This document shows positions 1-5,816 of a DNA stretch of 5,816 bases, piece after piece. The position numbers and the translations under genes are program-made. The notes below the pieces were generated by a model. It had not been told where the DNA came from. It saw nothing but the letters and a program-made list of their open reading frames with translations, and ran no database searches. Within the stretch, counting starts at the first letter, position 1; every line of letters begins with the position of its first letter. The stretch is from Candidatus Sericytochromatia bacterium (GTDB lineage Bacteria; Cyanobacteriota; Sericytochromatia; JACMPN01): contig JACMPN010000199.1 of the NCBI GenBank assembly GCA_014377495.1, forward strand, positions 1 to 5,816. The letters are read 5' to 3'.

Positions 1-1774
1 CGAGATTCCGGGCCTTGACCGTCACGCCGCCGGCCCAGCCGGGACCGACGACGTAGCGGGCCGGATCAGTGGCGGCGCGCACCTGGCTGGGAGCGACGAT
101 CACGGCGGCGCGGGTCGTCACGGCCCGATTCGTCTGGTCGGTTGTCTCCACTTCGACGGTGTAACGGTATTCATGGGTCGGCTCATACGCCTGCCGGGTT
201 TCGGCCAGGCTGGTCGGCACGGTCAGGCTGATATGCCCGGCATCGTCCGTCTGAGTCGTGCCGGAGGTGACCACTTCGCCGTAGCCCCAGTCGTATTCGG
301 AGTCGCCGTCACCCGCGTACTTCGAATAGAACCAGTCCTCGTCCGTCATCCAGGGGTAGGTTTGGGTCCGATAGACGGTGTAGCGGACTTTCTGTCCGGT
401 GACCGGGGCGCCGAAGTAATAGGTGGCGGACACAGTAGCCTGCAGGGGCTCTCCGGCAATCAGTTGTCGCTTGGCAGGTGCGACGTCCACCCGGAATTCC
501 GGCTTACGATAGGCTTTGACCTCGAACGTCTGATCGATGGTCACATCGCCAAGCTTGAATTTGGCGGCGTACTCACCAAGACTGGGCTGGCGGCCAAGCG
601 TGAAGTCATCGTCGACAGCACCCATGGCGTTGGTGGTCAGTTGCCGCTTGTAAACGTCTTCACCACTGGCGTCGCTGATCGTCAGCTGCACGGAACGGCC
701 GGCAGGGACCTGGAACCCACTGAGTGTGCGCTCACGCAGCACTGCTTTCAGGTGGACGGTCTGCTCCGGCCGGTAAATTGGCCGGTCGGTGTAAGCGTAG
801 CCCTCTTCCGGATCACGTCGTGCGATGGCGGCCAGCTTCAAAAACGCCGCCGCCCCCCCATGGGTGCCCACGAACGTGCGTGGTGCCGTATTGCCGGAGA
901 CCTTGAGCAATCCGTCCTTGTCGGTCGTGCCCATCGCCGTGCGCATGGTCCTGGTAGGTCCACCGGCGACTTGGACACCGGGCAGCGGCTGCTTGGTGAC
1001 GAGGTCCACGGCATACAGCAGCACCGTATCGGGTGTGCGCTTGGCGACGATGCCCACGTGGGAGATGGTGAACCAGGTTTCTTCGACCTTTGTCTGGAAC
1101 GGCTGGCCATCGACGGTGGCCTTGCCCATCATCCGCAGGCGGTAGACGCCCTCCGGCTGTTTGTCCAGTCCGATGTGGCGGTAAAACCAAAAGTCCGAGC
1201 TGTCTTCCGTCGAGGGCGACTTCTGATCCCAACTGGCGATCAGGGTCTCGTCCGGATGGGCGCCCAGATGGGCCTTGGGTTCGCCGGACCCGAGTTTGAG
1301 GACGCCGTCGAGGCTTGTCCGGGACAATTCCAGATGCACCGAATCGACCAGCGTGCCCCGGTAGGCAATGCGCAGCGGTTCCGCTGGCAGAAACACCCGC
1401 TGATATTGGCTGAAATTCAGGGCCGGGCGAGTCGGGACGAGGGCAAAGTTGATGCCCTTTGTCGTCTTCCCTTCCATGATCTTGACGGGTTCGCTCTGCC
1501 ATTGGCGTTCATAGCCGTACAGAGCCGTGTTCATCTGATACTCGCCGATACGCAGGCGATCAAAATGGTAGCGACCCTGGGTGTCGGTCAACACCGTCCG
1601 GCGGACAGGACCCATGGCCGTCACTTTAACTTGGGAGAGTGGGAGCTTTTTCGGCGACAGCACCTGGCCATCCAGGCTGCCGGTGGGTATTTCGAGGGCA
1701 AAAATGGCCGCACCTGCCCCGCCCAGCACCACAAAAACGGCGAGGGCAACGACCCAGGTCCAAAGGCGGTTCAT
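1..1774 (-). CDS. Alpha-2-macroglobulin family protein, N-terminal 591 residues (C-terminus beyond window)
   Basis: Bacterial alpha-2-macroglobulins are large envelope proteins thought to trap or inhibit proteases that reach the periplasm. The frame is open from ATG 1774 to the window edge. Residues 1-27 are a hydrophobic signal peptide or anchor with no lipobox Cys. Residues about 32-112 look like a carboxypeptidase-regulatory-like beta domain (TDTQGRYHFDRLRIGEY at 63-79). Macroglobulin domains follow: one at about 235-310 (VGIVAKR...LLYAVDLVT), an MG2-type domain from about 327 with the hallmark YTDRPIYRPEQTVHLKAVLR, and an MG3-type domain from about 424 (KPEFRVDV, then YYFGAPVTGQKVRYTVYR). 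The last carries an aromatic/acidic insert at about 471-500. A further domain starts near 570. The bait region and the thioester site (CxEQ) would lie outside the window, so the thioester state is unknown. The start overlaps the AMMECR1 gene stop as ATGA and has a good Shine-Dalgarno. The family call is secure. Confidence 0.93.
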   Translation of the reverse strand, partial: MNRLWTWVVALAVFVVLGGAGAAIFALEIPTGSLDGQVLSPKKLPLSQVKVTAMGPVRRTVLTDTQGRYHFDRLRIGEYQMNTALYGYERQWQSEPVKIMEGKTTKGINFALVPTRPALNFSQYQRVFLPAEPLRIAYRGTLVDSVHLELSRTSLDGVLKLGSGEPKAHLGAHPDETLIASWDQKSPSTEDSSDFWFYRHIGLDKQPEGVYRLRMMGKATVDGQPFQTKVEETWFTISHVGIVAKRTPDTVLLYAVDLVTKQPLPGVQVAGGPTRTMRTAMGTTDKDGLLKVSGNTAPRTFVGTHGGAAAFLKLAAIARRDPEEGYAYTDRPIYRPEQTVHLKAVLRERTLSGFQVPAGRSVQLTISDASGEDVYKRQLTTNAMGAVDDDFTLGRQPSLGEYAAKFKLGDVTIDQTFEVKAYRKPEFRVDVAPAKRQLIAGEPLQATVSATYYFGAPVTGQKVRYTVYRTQTYPWMTDEDWFYSKYAGDGDSEYDWGYGEVVTSGTTQTDDAGHISLTVPTSLAETRQAYEPTHEYRYTVEVETTDQTNRAVTTRAAVIVAPSQVRAATDPARYVVGPGWAGGVTVKARNL

Positions 1775-2400
1775 CGTTGCGGCTCCTCGATCACCAGGGT
1801 ACGAAAACGGTAGCGGTAGACATGGGCTTTCGGGGCAATCCCGGCTTTTTGGCGGCAGGTCGCATCCTGCCATGCCGCCGTCCGGGCTTCACCGGGCAGC
1901 AGGACAGCACCACGCGACCCATCGGTAAGGTAGAGCCCTTCGGCCATTGGCCGCAACTGTTCATGCTCGTTGACCGGAACCAACGGGCCGACGAGCGAAA
2001 TGACGAACTGCAGGTGGGCGAGTTCCGCCGGCTGGACGGGTTTTTGCCGGTAATCCTCATGCAGGACGGCAGCCCCGAACTGGGCGACGGCGGCGGCCAG
2101 ATCCGGGGCATCCGGCCGCAGGCTGCCCCAACAGGCCCTGGTGACGGGATGGCCGTCAGGTGCTGGGCCGACGAGGGTGATGAAGATGCCGCCCTCGATG
2201 GCCAATGGGGGCGATGCCGGCGGATTAAACGCCCGGTCGTCGAAATAGGCCAGTGCAGCCAGACGGGGCAGTTTCGCCAGGGCCTGACGCAGGGCGGCCT
2301 GTTGCCTGACCGTACGCCACCGTTCCACTGTGCCGGCCTGCGCCGAGAAAACGGACAGTGTCACCGCCACGATCAAAGAGGTGGTCCAACGCCGGGTCAT
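1771..2400 (-). CDS. Exported AMMECR1-domain protein, 209 aa
   Basis: AMMECR1 is a widespread domain of unresolved biochemical function; in prokaryotes it is often linked to Memo and radical-SAM proteins. Residues 1-22 form a signal peptide (basic MTRRW, hydrophobic core, likely cleavage after AQA). The rest matches AMMECR1 in order: EGGIFITL at 69-76 (family pattern RGVFVTL), TRACWGSLRP at 87-96 (family LRGCIGSLEP, Cys90 kept), an amphipathic helix ending HEDYRQKP at 114-121 (family D.RF.P), PAELAHLQFVISLVGP at 124-139, GLYLTDGSRGAVLLP at 155-169, C..KAGI at 182-188, and a C-terminal YRYRF strand. The frame is open further upstream to an ATG at 2493, but ATG 2400 is preferred: it starts the signal peptide and overlaps the SpoIID stop as ATGA. 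No strong Shine-Dalgarno precedes it, so coupled translation is inferred. Odd points are the export signal and RACWG in place of RGCIG. Alternative: a diverged partner protein of A2M clusters. Confidence 0.85.
   Translation of the reverse strand: MTRRWTTSLIVAVTLSVFSAQAGTVERWRTVRQQAALRQALAKLPRLAALAYFDDRAFNPPASPPLAIEGGIFITLVGPAPDGHPVTRACWGSLRPDAPDLAAAVAQFGAAVLHEDYRQKPVQPAELAHLQFVISLVGPLVPVNEHEQLRPMAEGLYLTDGSRGAVLLPGEARTAAWQDATCRQKAGIAPKAHVYRYRFRTLVIEEPQR
1783..1788 (-). promoter_or_regulatory. Shine-Dalgarno of the A2M gene, with ATGA stop/start overlap
   Basis: On the minus strand GAGGAG lies 8 nt before ATG 1774, inside the last codons of the AMMECR1 gene. It is the strongest ribosome binding site in the window and fixes the A2M start. 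The ATG shares the ATGA at 1774-1771 with the upstream TGA, so re-initiation by terminating ribosomes is also likely. Confidence 0.8.
2397..2400 (-). promoter_or_regulatory. ATGA stop/start overlap between SpoIID-like and AMMECR1 genes
   Basis: The TGA of the SpoIID-like gene (2399-2397) overlaps the ATG of the AMMECR1 gene (2400-2398). The 25 nt upstream contain no convincing Shine-Dalgarno, so translation of the second gene probably depends on ribosomes finishing the first. Confidence 0.65.
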
Positions 2401-3554
2401 CGTGCGTGGACCCGGGTGCCGGGGAAGTAGTGGGCCAGGATTGTGGCGGCCTTGTGACCCATGGCGGCCCGGCCCATCATCCCACGCTGGCACAAACCGA
2501 TCCCGTGACCCAGTCCCCGGCCCGTGATCAGCACGACATCGCCCTCCCGGTGGAGGTCATAGTGCAGACCCGGCACCTTGCCCCAGCCCCAAGCGGCACC
2601 GAAGGCCAGCCACACGGTGTAGGCATCCAGCTGTTTGGGGAGCGGGGCCGCCACGCTGACGGTGATCGGCCACCCCGTGCCGCTACGATCCGTCACGGTG
2701 AAATCCGTGGCGCCGGCCGGGACAAAAAGTTTGCTTTTGGTAAGTGCCGCCAGACAGGCGCCAAGGGGTTGGCTGACGGTCCAGCCCGGTTCGGTGGCAC
2801 AAACGGGGTCCGCCACGCCACGCAGATGGGCCCAATCCGGTCCGCCGAAGACCTGCCGCACGGCGGTGGTCGTACCGCCACAGGAGGCATGGTAGTAGAC
2901 GGGCACGGGCGTGTCGTGAGCACCGGTGACGACCAAACCTGCCGTATCGGAGACGGCCTTGCGCAGGGCAAGCGCTACGGCGGAGGCGGCCACCATCCGT
3001 TGGCAATGGCTCTGATCACAAACCAGGGCTTGATGCACACCGTGACGCTCCCGGCTTTGATACAGAAAACTGCGGGCGACGATCGCCTGGGCCTTCAGGG
3101 CTTCCCACGGGGCACTGGGCGTGATTTCACCGGCCAGGACTCCGCCAAGGTAGGTGTCTTCGGCGATGTCGGCAACAACCCAGAGGCGTCCCTTGCGCAA
3201 GCTGATCGTGACAGGCGCGGCGACGGCCTTGTGCGCCGTACCCCACTGCAGAGTCAGGGCGTTGGACTGAGGGGCGATGGTCAGGCGGTGGACGATCTGT
3301 GCCGGCTGATCTCCCCGGCGCACCTCCAGCCCGTGACCGGTCGCTCTCACCGTAAGTGGCGTGGACATCGGCAAGGTGGCGCCAGCGTGGGCCGACCCTT
3401 GTGCAACGGCAGACAGCCTTGCCCCCAAGACGGTGAGTTCCGGCAGGTCACTGGCCCCGACGATGAGCACAGGCACCGTCGGACTTGCCCAGACGGGCAG
3501 GCTCAATGCCAACACACTCAGGAGGGCGAGGGCAATCGGATTTCGGTTTGCCAC
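2397..3554 (-). CDS. SpoIID/LytB-domain protein, exported, 385 aa
   Basis: SpoIID-family enzymes are lytic transglycosylases that cut glycan strands of peptidoglycan; relatives occur in many non-spore-formers. Residues 1-23 are a signal peptide (VANRNPIALALL..., cleavage likely after VWA). The SpoIID core begins at about 115: YLGGVLAGEITPSAPWEALK at 135-154 holds the expected catalytic Glu143 (family pattern YL.GVV..E), followed by AQAIVARSFLY. CDQSHC at 179-184 matches the CDxxHC segment associated with zinc binding in characterised SpoIID. YYHASCGGTT is at 220-229, and the C-terminal signature GRGLGHGIGLCQRG is followed by a typical A...G..A..IL.HYFPGT end. All the signatures are intact, so activity is plausible. 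The frame extends upstream to 3668, but that part is unlike a protein N-terminus. GTG 3554 begins the signal peptide and has AGCAGG 10 nt upstream. It overlaps the transpeptidase gene by 37 nt and the AMMECR1 gene by 4 nt. Confidence 0.9.
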   Translation of the reverse strand: MANRNPIALALLSVLALSLPVWASPTVPVLIVGASDLPELTVLGARLSAVAQGSAHAGATLPMSTPLTVRATGHGLEVRRGDQPAQIVHRLTIAPQSNALTLQWGTAHKAVAAPVTISLRKGRLWVVADIAEDTYLGGVLAGEITPSAPWEALKAQAIVARSFLYQSRERHGVHQALVCDQSHCQRMVAASAVALALRKAVSDTAGLVVTGAHDTPVPVYYHASCGGTTTAVRQVFGGPDWAHLRGVADPVCATEPGWTVSQPLGACLAALTKSKLFVPAGATDFTVTDRSGTGWPITVSVAAPLPKQLDAYTVWLAFGAAWGWGKVPGLHYDLHREGDVVLITGRGLGHGIGLCQRGMMGRAAMGHKAATILAHYFPGTRVHAR

Positions 3555-5068
3555 GTTTCGAATACCTGCTTGGCCAGCGGGACCGCATGGATGAAACCCT
3601 TGGCATCGTCCAATTCTACGACGATGGCAATCTGGGGGCGATTGGCAGGGGCATAACCGGCAAACCACCCGCTCGTGCGGTTTTTAAAACCAGGCATACT
3701 GGCCGTTCCCGTTTTGCCGGCCACGATCAGGTCCGCTGGTGACGCGCCTTTAGCGGAACCGCTGATGGCGGCTTCACTGAGGCCCTGCCGCAACACGGCC
3801 AGATCGAGGCCGCCTGAGACAGGGAAGAGCATGCCCAACAATGCCTTCGGTTTGTGCAGGTTGGGCCGCCAGCGTTGTCCGCCGTTGGCGATCGCGCCGT
3901 AAAAACTGACAAGTTGCAGGGGCGTGGCCAAAATGCCCGGGCCCTCTCCCACAGCGGTGTCCGCCCAGGCCACCCGGTCTCCCGGTTCAGCCAGATAGCC
4001 GGGGACTTCGTTCGGCAGATCGACACCGGTGCGCTGACCGAAACCCAGTTTCCGCCACCACTTCGTCATCCGCTTGGCGCCGAGTTCCCGCCCGACCATG
4101 CCCACGTAGCAGGAGCAGGATCGACTGATTGCTCCCTTGAGGTCCATGTTGCCGTGGACCTCCCAACAGGCGGGATCCCCCGTAGGACCTGCACACGGGA
4201 TGAGGCGGTGGGGATTTAGCACGCCTTCCTGCCAGCCGGCGACGAGGGTCGGCACTTTCATGACGGAGCCCGGTGAGATGGCCCGAGCCGCGGCCAAAGC
4301 CGGATTCACCACGGCCAGAAGCCGTCCGTCCGTCACCCGCATGACGACGATCGTGCCTTTGCGGGCACCGAGCAAATGGCTGAGCTTGGCTTCCAGGCGG
4401 TTCGGGGTTGGTTTTGCCGCAGTTTGACCGGGCTTCGCCGGCACTGCCGTTGATTTGATGGGAGTCACGCCCAGCTTGGCTGGACTGGCGGTTGGCTTGA
4501 CCTGCTTCGGTGTCGGTTTGGCGGAGTTCGCACTTGGTTTGACCGGGTCTGGCGTCGGTTTAGCAGAGCCAGCCGTTGGCTTGAGCGGGGTCACTGTCGG
4601 TTTGGCAGGAGTTGGGGTTCCTTTGGCCGCATTCGGCACAGGTTTGCCAGCCCTTGCCGTCGGTTTGGCTGAACCTGGCAATGGGTTGAGTGTGCTGGCC
4701 TGCGGCTTGGCAGAGGCCCGTAACGGTTTGACGGCAACGGGTTGCGGCTTGGCCGTGCTTGGAGCCGGTATAGCGGTGCTCGGTCTCGGCTTGGCGGTGG
4801 CTGGCAAAGGTTTGACAGCACCGGACATTGGCTTGACCGTTCCGGGACCTGGTTTCGACAGGTGTGCCGACGGTTTGGCGGGATGCGGAACCGACTTGGC
4901 CGGGGACGGGGTGGGTTTGACGTTTCCAATCGCTGGTTTGCCCGACTTTGGAGCGGGCTGTGACGGTGTCGGGGTCGGCGACGGCATAGCCCAGCCCGGC
5001 ATGTTGAGTGCCAGGCTGAGCGTGAAGACCGCCAAAGCGCGGCGGCGGATAGGGTGCTGGGGCATCAT
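3518..5068 (-). CDS. Exported penicillin-binding transpeptidase with heptad-repeat linker, 516 aa
   Basis: A DD-transpeptidase-type protein expected to cross-link or otherwise process peptidoglycan peptides outside the membrane. Residues 1-27 are a signal peptide (IRRR, hydrophobic core, cleavage likely after GWA), residues 28-43 are Pro-rich, and 44-225 are 26 KPxxxx(A/V) heptads. Residues about 230-510 form the transpeptidase domain: SxxK motif PGSVMK with Ser268 and Lys271; CW..HGNMDLKGAISRSC at about 301-318, as in PBP2/FtsI-type enzymes; GEGPGILATPLQL at 374-386; and GKTGTA at 451-456 (KTG motif). The second motif, normally SxN or SxD, reads SCS at 317-319, lacking the usual Asn/Asp. There is no class B dimerisation domain and no glycosyltransferase domain, so this is a minimal transpeptidase on a long stalk. 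Two ATGs (5068, 5065) could serve as start; the preceding GGCGGA is a weak ribosome binding site. It follows the membrane gene by 25 nt and overlaps the SpoIID-like gene by 37 nt. The family is sure; whether it is catalytically active is not. Confidence 0.9.
   Translation of the reverse strand: MMPQHPIRRRALAVFTLSLALNMPGWAMPSPTPTPSQPAPKSGKPAIGNVKPTPSPAKSVPHPAKPSAHLSKPGPGTVKPMSGAVKPLPATAKPRPSTAIPAPSTAKPQPVAVKPLRASAKPQASTLNPLPGSAKPTARAGKPVPNAAKGTPTPAKPTVTPLKPTAGSAKPTPDPVKPSANSAKPTPKQVKPTASPAKLGVTPIKSTAVPAKPGQTAAKPTPNRLEAKLSHLLGARKGTIVVMRVTDGRLLAVVNPALAAARAISPGSVMKVPTLVAGWQEGVLNPHRLIPCAGPTGDPACWEVHGNMDLKGAISRSCSCYVGMVGRELGAKRMTKWWRKLGFGQRTGVDLPNEVPGYLAEPGDRVAWADTAVGEGPGILATPLQLVSFYGAIANGGQRWRPNLHKPKALLGMLFPVSGGLDLAVLRQGLSEAAISGSAKGASPADLIVAGKTGTASMPGFKNRTSGWFAGYAPANRPQIAIVVELDDAKGFIHAVPLAKQVFETWQTEIRLPSPS
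3565..3570 (-). promoter_or_regulatory. Probable ribosome binding site for the SpoIID-like gene
   Basis: AGCAGG on the minus strand lies 10 nt before GTG 3554, inside the coding end of the transpeptidase gene. It is only a moderate match to a Shine-Dalgarno, but together with the signal peptide it supports GTG 3554 over the far upstream ATG in the same frame. Confidence 0.5.
4394..4939 (-). repeat. 26 tandem degenerate 21-bp units encoding KPxxxx(A/V) heptads
   Basis: The region divides without a single gap into 26 units of 21 bp, each encoding seven residues that mostly begin Lys-Pro and end in Ala or Val (for example KPTPSPA, KPLPATA, KPTPDPV, KPTASPA). Lys is at position 1 in 24 of 26 units; the exceptions start with Ile (unit 9) and Asn (unit 13). 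Position 2 is Pro in most; position 7 is Ala or Val in about 19. On the plus strand the units show as recurring GGTTTG or GGCTTG blocks. The middle positions vary freely and are rich in Thr, Ser, Pro and Ala. The encoded stretch is strongly basic, has no aromatic residues and should be extended rather than globular. It lies between the signal peptide and the transpeptidase domain. Confidence 0.95.
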
Positions 5069-5093
5069 CGTGTCACGTTCCGCCGATCGACGG

Positions 5094-5816
5094 TCAATCG
5101 TCGGTGATCTGGGCTACCGCCGGCAGGCGCTTCATGGCGGCGATCATGAACAGGATGGCGACGGCGAGCACGGCCAGCAGCACGCCGGCCCGCAGGCCCC
5201 GCGACGCATTGATCATGTCAACCAGCCAGGGTGCGGCGAGCACGGCCGTGGTCACGGAGACCCCGGTGAGCGGCGCTGCCAGGTCGGCAAGGCGGTTCGG
5301 CTCCGGGGCTTGGCGCAGCAGGCCCCAAACCAGGCAGACAGCCGTCAATCCGGCGATGAACGCGCCCAACGGCTCAATGTGCAGCAGAAACCCAGCCAGC
5401 AAGGGCACGACCAGAGCGGCCCAGCCGATCGGCAGCAGGACGATCCGTCGGGCCTGAAAGCGCTGGTGCATCATGGCGACCAGGACGACAAAGAGGCAAC
5501 CACCGATCAAACCGATGTAGGCGTAGGGGTGGGTGAGGTCGATGCCGTAGCCCGTGAGGTTGGTGCGGTCCAAGAAGAGCTGCAGCCAGACGCGCACCGC
5601 GAAGATGGCAAGCGCCAGCACGACCAGCGCGCGAGGACCGCGCGCCCCGCGGGCACCCACCAGCAGCCCCAGGCCGCCAAACGCAATGCCCAAGATGCCG
5701 CCAAGGCGGTTCTCGACCACCAGCAGCGAGCCCACAGCCACCATGAAGGCCACGCCCGTGAGCCGGCTCGCGGGCCCCTCAGCGGGCAAGAGCAAGGTGC
5801 CAAGCAAGCCCACCAG
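5094..5816 (-). CDS. Multi-pass membrane protein, C-terminal 240 residues (start beyond window)
   Basis: I do not recognise the family. The frame is open to the window edge and the first readable codon is CTG at 5816. A GTG at 5813 could be read as a start, but nothing supports it over a start further upstream, so I treat the gene as partial. Counting from 5813, hydrophobic segments lie at about 18-33, 37-53, 61-81, 97-115, 124-144, 146-166, 178-198 (weaker) and 207-227, giving seven or eight likely membrane spans. Short charged loops separate them (RGARGPR at 55-61, HQRFQARR at 116-123, RQAPEPNRLAD at 167-177). The C-terminus is short and ends KRLPAVAQITDD. No catalytic motif is visible. It ends 25 nt before the transpeptidase gene on the same strand, so it is probably co-transcribed with the envelope genes downstream. 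A transporter, flippase or polymer-handling role would be speculation. Confidence 0.75.
   Translation of the reverse strand: MVGLLGTLLLPAEGPASRLTGVAFMVAVGSLLVVENRLGGILGIAFGGLGLLVGARGARGPRALVVLALAIFAVRVWLQLFLDRTNLTGYGIDLTHPYAYIGLIGGCLFVVLVAMMHQRFQARRIVLLPIGWAALVVPLLAGFLLHIEPLGAFIAGLTAVCLVWGLLRQAPEPNRLADLAAPLTGVSVTTAVLAAPWLVDMINASRGLRAGVLLAVLAVAILFMIAAMKRLPAVAQITDD

Noticed and set aside
813..1502. A 229-codon minus-strand frame inside the A2M region
   Set aside because: It is out of frame with the A2M coding sequence and its Arg/Gly/Pro-rich translation has no family features.
173..1813. A 546-codon open frame on the plus strand
   Set aside because: It lies antisense to the alpha-2-macroglobulin gene, whose reading frame gives clear macroglobulin motifs. 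The plus-strand translation is rich in Arg, Gly and His, with no domain, signal or ribosome binding site. It is a by-product of GC-rich codon use.
1639..2430. A 263-codon plus-strand frame spanning the A2M/AMMECR1 junction
   Set aside because: It crosses two real genes in antisense, lacks recognisable domains, and its composition is that of a shadow frame.
2401..2493. Upstream extension of the AMMECR1 gene to ATG 2493
   Set aside because: The extra 31 residues overlap the conserved SpoIID C-terminus in another frame and would bury the signal peptide. ATG 2400 with the ATGA overlap is the better start.
2358..3656. A 432-codon open frame on the plus strand
   Set aside because: It is antisense to the SpoIID-like gene, and its translation has no family motif and atypical composition. 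The minus-strand frame carries all SpoIID signatures.
3555..3668. Upstream extension of the SpoIID-like gene to ATG 3668
   Set aside because: The extra 38 residues are Cys/Arg/Pro-rich and overlap the transpeptidase C-terminal domain. GTG 3554 begins a standard signal peptide.
4394..4939. CRISPR array or non-coding satellite as an explanation of the periodic region
   Set aside because: The 21-bp period is continuous, without spacers, and stays in frame within a gene that has a signal peptide before it and a catalytic domain after it. It is a coding tandem repeat.
4394..4939. Histone H1-like or AlgP-like DNA-binding tail
   Set aside because: The Lys-Pro composition is similar, but the protein has a signal peptide and an extracytoplasmic transpeptidase domain, so binding to chromosomal DNA is unlikely.
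5069..5093. Promoter or terminator in the only intergenic gap
   Set aside because: The gap is 25 nt, with no hairpin, T-run or -10/-35 pair visible. It is best read as a ribosome-loading leader within an operon.

Overview
The window is a compact block of five genes, all on the minus strand, so transcription runs from high to low coordinates. The DNA is GC-rich (roughly 60% or more by eye). There is no rRNA, tRNA, CRISPR array, insertion sequence, promoter or terminator that I can recognise. Four of the five proteins have an N-terminal signal peptide or signal anchor and the fifth is a polytopic membrane protein, so everything encoded here acts at or outside the cytoplasmic membrane. The family content (bacterial alpha-2-macroglobulin, penicillin-binding transpeptidase, SpoIID/LytB-type peptidoglycan enzyme) suggests a bacterium with a periplasm, most likely diderm and high-GC. 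The sequence does not let me name a phylum with confidence.

In transcription order: (1) 5816-5094, the C-terminal part of an unrecognised multi-pass membrane protein whose start lies outside the window. (2) 5068-3518, an exported penicillin-binding transpeptidase joined to its signal peptide by a linker containing 26 ungapped heptads of the form KPxxxx(A/V), i.e. 21-bp units. (3) 3554-2397, a SpoIID/LytB-domain protein with a signal peptide, starting at GTG inside the end of the transpeptidase gene. (4) 2400-1771, an AMMECR1-domain protein with a signal peptide. (5) 1774 to the window edge, the N-terminal 591 residues of an alpha-2-macroglobulin family protein with a carboxypeptidase-regulatory-like domain near its N-terminus.

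The genes are tightly packed: a 25-nt gap, a 37-nt overlap, then two 4-nt ATGA stop/start overlaps. This strongly suggests one operon with translational coupling. Two products belong to peptidoglycan-acting families (transpeptidase and SpoIID), one to a large periplasmic protease-trap-like family (A2M), and one to a family of unknown biochemical role that is normally cytoplasmic (AMMECR1) but is here exported. The combination resembles, without matching exactly, the known association of bacterial A2M genes with penicillin-binding proteins (the pbpC neighbourhood). The cassette, the exported AMMECR1 protein, the heptad-repeat linker and the altered SxN motif of the transpeptidase are the most interesting points. 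There is no gene-free stretch longer than 25 nt.
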